From the NCBI GenBank assembly GCA_947457975.1, contig CANGYC010000064.1:1-10149 (forward strand): a stretch of 10,149 nucleotides of DNA, given 5' to 3'. How positions within the stretch are numbered: the first letter of the stretch is position 1; each line of letters opens with the position of its first letter. The DNA comes from Comamonadaceae bacterium (GTDB lineage: Bacteria > Pseudomonadota > Gammaproteobacteria > Burkholderiales > Burkholderiaceae_C). Positions 5,964 to 10,149 of the stretch are shown piece by piece. The position numbers and the translations under genes are program-made. The notes beneath the pieces are model-generated. The model did not search any database. It saw only the letters and a program-made list of their open reading frames with translations, and was not told the DNA's origin.

Positions 5964-7097
5964 TCAGATCGGCTGGGCCAGTGCCCGCAGGGAGGCGTCC
6001 ACCACATCGGTCTGGGCCTGGGGGCTTGCGCCTTGCACTTCAAGCTCGCCGATGCGCAGCGAGTTCTCCACCACAAGTCGGCAGCGCTCGTGCCTGCGGC
6101 GCATGAACGCGTCCAGCGCGTCGGGCAAGGGCTGCGAGCGGGCCAGTTCCTCGCCCAGCACCAGACCGTCTTCAATGCCCATGCCGGCGCCGGCAGCCAG
6201 TTGCGGCGTGGTGGCGTGGGCGGCATCACCGATCAGCACCACGCGGCCTGCGTGCAAGCGCTCACCCAGAAAATGCGACTCCAGCGGCCGGTACACGATG
6301 GCCGACTGCGGCCCCAGCTGTGCTCGCACCTCGGCCAGCGGCCCGCCATAAGGGGCCAGCAATTGCGCCAGCTCGGCGTGCTGCGTGGCCGGATCGCGCC
6401 ACGGGTTGTGCGGCACATGCTCGAGCAGGAAGAGGTACATCTCCTCGTTCGACACCGGCGTGAGCCCGACCTTGCAGGGCCCGCCCAGGAAAAAGTGCCG
6501 ATGGGCAATGGCCTCAGGGCGCGGCAGCACCACGCGCCAGCAGCCCTGGCCTGTAAAGCGCACAGGGGCGGCCTGCGGAAACAGGCGGGCGCGCAAAGCA
6601 GATGCCAGGCCATCGGCGCCTACCAGCAGGTCCCAGTCCTGGGTACGGCCATTGGTGAGCCGCACCTGCACGGCGTCTTCGCGCTGCTCCAGATGGTCCA
6701 CGCTCAGGCCCAGATGAACCGCCACGCCCAGCCGCTGGGCCTCGGCGAACAAAATGTCGTGCAGCACCGAGCGCAAGATGCCTCCGGCGCCAGGCACCTG
6801 GGCATCGGGCAAGGGCGGGCTGGCAATAAAACGCAGGGGCTGGCCCTGCACATCGCAGACCTGGATGCCCGCATGCGTGTGGCCCAAGCGCATGAGCTCC
6901 TCCAGCACACCCAGCTGCTGCAGTGCGCGCAGGGTGGCGGCCCCCAGAGTGAGGCCCGCGCCCGTGGCCTGCCACTGGCGCACATGGTCAATGACTTCCA
7001 CATGCACGCCGCGCCGCGCCAGGGCAATGGCCGCCGACAAGCCTGCCACCCCGCTGCCCACAATCAACACACGCGCGACGGCCGCCGGCTTCAGCAT
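5964..7097 (-). CDS. FAD-dependent aromatic-ring monooxygenase (single-component hydroxylase)
   Basis: The 377-residue soluble flavoenzyme has the three fingerprints of class A flavoprotein hydroxylases. The dinucleotide-binding GSGVAG is at 14-19 in the first beta-alpha-beta unit. The DG motif (GADGLASALR, 160-169) binds FAD and NADPH, and the GD motif GDAAHATTP (290-298) binds the FAD ribityl chain, followed by QLAAGAGMGIEDGLVL. Such enzymes use NAD(P)H and O2 to hydroxylate phenols, salicylates, hydroxypyridines or purines. The length fits salicylate hydroxylase, 6-hydroxynicotinate monooxygenase and HpxO-like members; the substrate cannot be read from sequence. The ATG at 7097 overlaps the dioxygenase stop codon by 7 nt (ATGCTGA), indicating translational coupling, and places the FAD motif at its normal distance. 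A longer open frame to 7199 would lie inside the dioxygenase gene. It is the last gene of the operon and probably makes the diol that the dioxygenase cleaves. Confidence 0.9.
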   Translation of the reverse strand: MLKPAAVARVLIVGSGVAGLSAAIALARRGVHVEVIDHVRQWQATGAGLTLGAATLRALQQLGVLEELMRLGHTHAGIQVCDVQGQPLRFIASPPLPDAQVPGAGGILRSVLHDILFAEAQRLGVAVHLGLSVDHLEQREDAVQVRLTNGRTQDWDLLVGADGLASALRARLFPQAAPVRFTGQGCWRVVLPRPEAIAHRHFFLGGPCKVGLTPVSNEEMYLFLLEHVPHNPWRDPATQHAELAQLLAPYGGPLAEVRAQLGPQSAIVYRPLESHFLGERLHAGRVVLIGDAAHATTPQLAAGAGMGIEDGLVLGEELARSQPLPDALDAFMRRRHERCRLVVENSLRIGELEVQGASPQAQTDVVDASLRALAQPI

Positions 7098-7912
7098 GCC
7101 CAGTGCCCCAGGCCGATGCCGGTGTACCAGTCCTTCACGGGGCTGTAGAAGCGGCGCGTGAAAGGCGCGCCTGCAGCGGCGCCCATGGCCACCAGCCACA
7201 TGCGCACTTCTTCGCCGCCATTGCCGGCCAGATGCACGTGGTCGCGCGCATAGGCCACGGCGCCGGCCTCGTCGCCAGCCTCCAAGAGGGCCAGGAAGGC
7301 TTGATCGAAGTCCTCGTTGACCATGCCCATGCGGGGCGTGGCCAGGTCATGGCTCAAGCCGCCCGTGGCCAGAATGGCCACGCGCTCCAGGCCGGTGTAC
7401 TCGCGCAGGGCCTGGCCCAGCCAGTGGCCAAAGGCGTGGCAGCGCGCCATGGACGGCAGCGGCGGCTGCACGCAGTTGATGAGGATGGGCACCACCGGCA
7501 GCTCGCGCGGCACACCGCCGAGCTCCAGCGGCGTGAGGATGCCGTGGTCCAGGGTCAGCTCCATGGAGAGCGAAGGATCGAAGTCGTGCGCCATGGCGTG
7601 CTGCAGCAGGTAGGCGCCCAGGGCAGCATCGCCAGGCAGCACGCGTTTTTCAGCCTTCAGCCAGTGCTCCACCGGCGTGGGATAGGACGGCGCGGCGCCT
7701 ATGCAGAGCGACGGCAGGTTGTTGAGAAAGAAGTTGTGTACGTGGTCGTCCGACAGCACCACCAGGGCCTGCGGCTGGCCCTGGTCGATGGCCTGACCCA
7801 GGCTGCGGAAGGCGCTGAAGATGTCACTGCGCAGCGCATCGCCGATGGCCTGCGGAAAGTTCAGCATGACGGGCGTGTGGCTGGCGGCATAGATGCCGGT
7901 GATGCGTGCCAT
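7091..7912 (-). CDS. Class III extradiol ring-cleavage dioxygenase, LigB-type catalytic subunit
   Basis: This 273-residue enzyme belongs to the LigB superfamily, which opens catechol-like rings with O2 and a non-haem Fe(II). The expected residues are present: His12 in YAASHTP and His57 in SDDHVHNFF as iron ligands, Glu234/Glu235 in GNGGEEVRMWL as the third ligand, His188 in GGLSHDL as the catalytic acid-base, and His123 in LDHG. These match His12, His61, Glu242, His195 and His127 of protocatechuate 4,5-dioxygenase LigB by order and context. The ATG at 7912 has GGAG 8 nt upstream and gives the canonical short N-terminus before His12. The LigA-like subunit gene ends 4 nt before. Whether protocatechuate, gallate, an aminophenol or a dihydroxypyridine is the substrate cannot be decided. 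The usual downstream genes of the protocatechuate 4,5 pathway (ligC, ligI, ligJ, ligK) are absent here. Confidence 0.9.
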   Translation of the reverse strand: MARITGIYAASHTPVMLNFPQAIGDALRSDIFSAFRSLGQAIDQGQPQALVVLSDDHVHNFFLNNLPSLCIGAAPSYPTPVEHWLKAEKRVLPGDAALGAYLLQHAMAHDFDPSLSMELTLDHGILTPLELGGVPRELPVVPILINCVQPPLPSMARCHAFGHWLGQALREYTGLERVAILATGGLSHDLATPRMGMVNEDFDQAFLALLEAGDEAGAVAYARDHVHLAGNGGEEVRMWLVAMGAAAGAPFTRRFYSPVKDWYTGIGLGHWAC

Positions 7913-7916
7913 GGGT

Positions 7917-8207
7917 TCAGCTCCGTGCGGCGCGCCTGAGGGCGGCCAGTGAGTCGGCTTCAGGAATGCGCATGCCAATGCAGTGCGCGCGCAGCAGGTA
8001 GGGGTTGCAGCCCAGCAGGTAGAGCTGCTCGACGTCATTGCCCAGGATGGCCTGGTGGGCACGCGGCGTGAGTTCATAGCCGGCCAAGTAGGCCTGGGCA
8101 TCCTGCTGGTAGCGGGCGAGGTCGCCCGCGTTGTGGTGCAACTGGAACAGCACCTTGTTGAGCCCATAGGCCTCGGCCGAGGGCATGGTCTGCACCCAGT
8201 TGCTCAT
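7917..8207 (-). CDS. LigA-type small subunit of the extradiol dioxygenase
   Basis: The product is a 96-residue, largely helical protein of the aromatic-ring-opening dioxygenase LigA family. It shows the typical order: AYGLNKVLFQLHHNAGDLARYQQD (13-36), YELTPRAHQAILGNDVEQLYLLGCNPYLL (44-72), with the family-typical GxNPYLL. The alpha subunit caps the LigB active site and helps bind substrate. It is shorter than Sphingobium LigA (about 139 residues), lacking an N-terminal extension. The ATG at 8207 overlaps the hydrolase stop codon (ATGA, 4 nt) and has AGGAGG 4 nt upstream inside the hydrolase gene, so translation is coupled. The catalytic subunit begins 4 nt after its stop. Confidence 0.88.
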   Translation of the reverse strand: MSNWVQTMPSAEAYGLNKVLFQLHHNAGDLARYQQDAQAYLAGYELTPRAHQAILGNDVEQLYLLGCNPYLLRAHCIGMRIPEADSLAALRRAARS

Positions 8208-9367
8208 GCGGCCTCCTGCGCCAGAGCGCGCGCGATGCGAAGCCGCTCCTTGAGCCACTGCACGATGGTGGGCACCGTGTGCGGGCCAAAGCCCATGTGC
8301 CCGCCCGGGAACAGGCGCACCGCCTTGGGCTGGCCCGATTCATACAGGAGGTGGATGTCGGCAATCGGGCATTGCCGGTCGTCCTTGCCGTTGACCAGCA
8401 GCATGGGTGCGCAAGGGCGATCAAGCAGGCCCTGGTCTTTGAGCGAGAGGCGCGCAAAGCCGTCGATGTACTCCTGGTCGTTGTGCGCGCCCAGCATGCG
8501 GCTGCGCGTCTCGACCAATTCCATCAGGTAGCTCTCTGGGTGGCGCGAGGCCTCCACCCATTCGCGCTGGAACATATAGTGCGCCCCGCCCCCCCAGTTC
8601 ACGCTGGCGGCAAAACGTTCGGGCTGCAGGTGCGCCAGCTTGGTGGCCCAGTAGCCGCCGAAGGAGCGCCCCAGGATGGCCGGGCGCGCGCCGTCAAGGT
8701 CGGCCTGGCCCGCCACCCAGTCGAGCACGGGCATGAACTGGCGCTCGGCATCGGGCACGGCCACCACGGGCGACTCACCCGTGCCCACGTTGTCCAGGGC
8801 CACGGTGGCCAGGCCCTGGCGCAGCAGCTGCTCGGAGAGTTCGGTCATCTCCTCCTTCCAGGCATCGACGCCGCCCCACATCACCACCACCTGGGGCTTG
8901 GCCACCCCCTGCGGGCGGCGCACGTAGAAGACGACCTCTTTGCCCTCGCCCGCCCGGCCCTCAAAGGGCACGGCCACGCGCTCGAGCGGCGGATCGAACA
9001 GCGCGCCTGCGGCGACATAGGCCTGGCGCTCCAGGCGGTAGGACTCCAGCTTGGCCGGGTGGTTGGGGCAGGGAAAGCGGCCCAGAAAAAAGAGGCCATA
9101 GGCCTCGTAGAAGGCCTCACGGGCCTGGGCGCGGTCGCCCCGCGCCAGCGCGGCCTCGCCAGCGGCCATGCGCTCCTGGCCAGCTGGCACCCAGGTGGCA
9201 GCCCAACGCTCGCCGTCCAGGCCCTGCAGTGCGTCGATCAGCCGGGCGGTGCGCTCGGGCGAGCTCAGGCCCAGCGGGTGCACGCGCTTGGCCAGCTTGT
9301 CGTGCATCCAGCGCTTGGCTTCTTCCAGCGTGCGGGGGCCCGAGCGTTCGAGCGTGGGGTCGGACAT
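8204..9367 (-). CDS. Alpha/beta hydrolase with helical N-terminal domain (dihydroxypseudooxynicotine-hydrolase/FrsA-like)
   Basis: The protein has 387 residues. A helical N-terminal region (about 1-125), including the motif EAFYEAYGLFFLGRFPCPNHP, precedes an alpha/beta-hydrolase core. The core shows the strand WGGVDAWKEE (164-173), the nucleophile elbow GRSFGG with Ser235, the acid in NGKDDRQCP (Asp329 or Asp330) and His357 in GGHMGFG. This layout is that of the FrsA-like group that includes 2,6-dihydroxypseudooxynicotine hydrolase, which cuts a C-C bond of an acyl-substituted hydroxypyridine. Here it could cleave an acylated ring substrate or the ring-opened product of the dioxygenase; which is not visible. 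The ATG at 9367 has AGGAG 7 nt upstream, the best ribosome site in the operon. It is the first gene of the operon, divergent from the GntR regulator, and its stop overlaps the LigA-type gene start. Confidence 0.88.
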   Translation of the reverse strand: MSDPTLERSGPRTLEEAKRWMHDKLAKRVHPLGLSSPERTARLIDALQGLDGERWAATWVPAGQERMAAGEAALARGDRAQAREAFYEAYGLFFLGRFPCPNHPAKLESYRLERQAYVAAGALFDPPLERVAVPFEGRAGEGKEVVFYVRRPQGVAKPQVVVMWGGVDAWKEEMTELSEQLLRQGLATVALDNVGTGESPVVAVPDAERQFMPVLDWVAGQADLDGARPAILGRSFGGYWATKLAHLQPERFAASVNWGGGAHYMFQREWVEASRHPESYLMELVETRSRMLGAHNDQEYIDGFARLSLKDQGLLDRPCAPMLLVNGKDDRQCPIADIHLLYESGQPKAVRLFPGGHMGFGPHTVPTIVQWLKERLRIARALAQEAA

Positions 9368-9424
9368 GGTCGGTCTCCTGGATCCGGGCGGTGCCGGTGT
9401 TTATCTGATTGATCTGCGGCAAAT

Positions 9425-9454
9425 CTTATGCAAAACTTTCTCTCGTGTACACAA
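9425..9454 (-). promoter_or_regulatory. Candidate promoter of the catabolic operon with overlapping palindromic operator
   Basis: On the minus strand TTGTGT (9454-9449) and CATAAG (9430-9425) are spaced by 18 nt, matching the -35 at three and the -10 at four of six positions. Over the -35 lies GTGTACAC (9445-9452), a perfect 8-bp palindrome containing the GT-AC core typical of GntR-family operators. A repressor bound there would block the operon. The promoter is weak by consensus and is proposed from position. Confidence 0.4.
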
Positions 9455-10149
9455 AAACTCAAAGCTCGTCGACAAAGCTGCCTTCGCCCACCCGTTCGGC
9501 TACGCGCATCGTGGCGGCGCTGGAGCAGGACATCCTGGAGGGCAGCCTGCGCCCTGGCCAACGGCTGGACGAGCAGGCGCTGGCCGAGCGCTTCACGGTG
9601 TCGCGCACGCCGGTGCGCGAGGCACTGACGGAGCTGGCGGCCCGGGGCCTGGCGGTGCAGCAGGCGCACCGCGGCACCTTCGTGGCCGACCTGACGCTGG
9701 AAGACGTGTTCGGCTCCTACGAGGTGCTGGCTGAACTCGAAGGCCTGTGCGCCCGTCTGGCCTCCAGGCGCATGAGCGCTGCGCAAAAAAGCGAGCTCCA
9801 GCAACTGCACGAGCGCATGGGCCACTGCCTGGACGCGGCGCAGCGCAGCCAGTACATCGAGCTCGACGCCGCCTTCCACCACACCCTGGTGGCCGGCGCG
9901 CACAACCCCAGCCTGCAAGAACACATCCAGCTGTGCCTGCACAAGATCGCGCCGGTGCGCCTGGGCAGCATGCATTCGGTGACCGACATGGCCACGGCCC
10001 ACGGCGAGCATGCTGCCCTGCTGCAGGCGGTGATGGCTGGCGACGACGCCCAGGCCGAGCGCCTGATGATGGCCCACGTCACCCTGCGCGCCGAACAGGT
10101 GCGCGACCTGGCAGCGGTCTGGAACGTCAGGCGCCAGGCGCCCCCCTCA
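9445..10149 (+). CDS. GntR-family transcriptional regulator, FCD (FadR) subfamily; 3' end outside the window
   Basis: The frame is open from 9409 to the window edge, giving at least 235 residues from a GTG at 9445. An N-terminal winged helix-turn-helix (about 21-82) carries the GntR signature LEGSLRPGQRLDEQALAERF and SRTPVREALTELAARGL, with the wing RGTFVADL. The C-terminal FCD domain (about 89-222) is all helical, with candidate metal ligands Asp141, His145, His189 and His211, and senses small carboxylates or aromatics. The start is uncertain: GTG 9445 gives a normal short N-terminus but has no Shine-Dalgarno and overlaps a palindrome. TTG 9409 is the only earlier option, and later codons would cut into the DNA-binding domain. 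An ATG at 9428 is out of frame. It is divergent from the hydrolase operon, with 77 bp between starts, so it is the obvious local, probably autoregulated, repressor. The end of the gene is not seen. Confidence 0.88.
   Translation, partial: MYTKTQSSSTKLPSPTRSATRIVAALEQDILEGSLRPGQRLDEQALAERFTVSRTPVREALTELAARGLAVQQAHRGTFVADLTLEDVFGSYEVLAELEGLCARLASRRMSAAQKSELQQLHERMGHCLDAAQRSQYIELDAAFHHTLVAGAHNPSLQEHIQLCLHKIAPVRLGSMHSVTDMATAHGEHAALLQAVMAGDDAQAERLMMAHVTLRAEQVRDLAAVWNVRRQAPPS

Noticed and set aside
6033..9412. Long plus-strand open frames opposite the FAD hydroxylase, dioxygenase and hydrolase
   Set aside because: His/Gln/Ala/Arg-rich antisense shadows; the minus strand holds clear FAD, LigB and hydrolase motifs.
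9265..10077. Minus-strand 270-residue open frame opposite the GntR regulator
   Set aside because: The plus-strand frame has an intact GntR helix-turn-helix and FCD domain; the antisense frame has no recognisable domain and runs into the hydrolase gene.

Overview
The window is GC-rich, densely packed bacterial DNA. Gene content and codon use suggest a betaproteobacterium, most likely family Comamonadaceae (Comamonas, Acidovorax or Delftia type). This placement is an inference from recognisable proteins, not from a database comparison. Nearly every base is in a gene or a short regulatory gap, and no mobile element or CRISPR array was seen.

Left block (about 60-5694): metal-ion export plus a transcription factor. 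On the minus strand greB (61-612) follows a TerC/Alx-family membrane protein gene (643-1608). The TerC gene has a leader carrying the hallmark sequences of the yybP-ykoY manganese riboswitch (about 1642-1782). It is followed by a mutually exclusive hairpin that would cover the ribosome binding site and ends in a T6 run directly before the ATG. Next comes an unrecognised, extremely tryptophan-rich minus-strand gene (1821-2360). A plus-strand UPF0016/Gdt1-family gene (2569-3147; this family includes the Mn exporter MneA) follows, and converges after only 3 bases on a P2-like cation-transporting P-type ATPase (3151-5694, minus). Two known Mn-export families, a Mn riboswitch and a cation ATPase side by side suggest a manganese (or Mn/Ca) detoxification locus.

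Middle: a minus-strand tRNA-Arg(ACG) gene (5827-5904) with its own -10 box and a strong 13-bp terminator (5784-5818) separates the two blocks.

Right block (5964-10149): a tightly coupled minus-strand catabolic operon, in transcription order an alpha/beta hydrolase (8204-9367), a LigA-type small subunit (7917-8207), a LigB-type extradiol dioxygenase (7091-7912) and an FAD aromatic-ring hydroxylase (5964-7097). Junctions are 4-nt overlap, 4-nt gap and 7-nt overlap. A divergent GntR/FCD regulator (from about 9445, running off the right edge) shares a 77-bp promoter region containing the perfect palindrome GTGTACAC. The logic is hydroxylate an aromatic or N-heteroaromatic ring, open it next to the diol, then hydrolyse the product. 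The substrate is unknown and this is the best candidate for an undescribed pathway.
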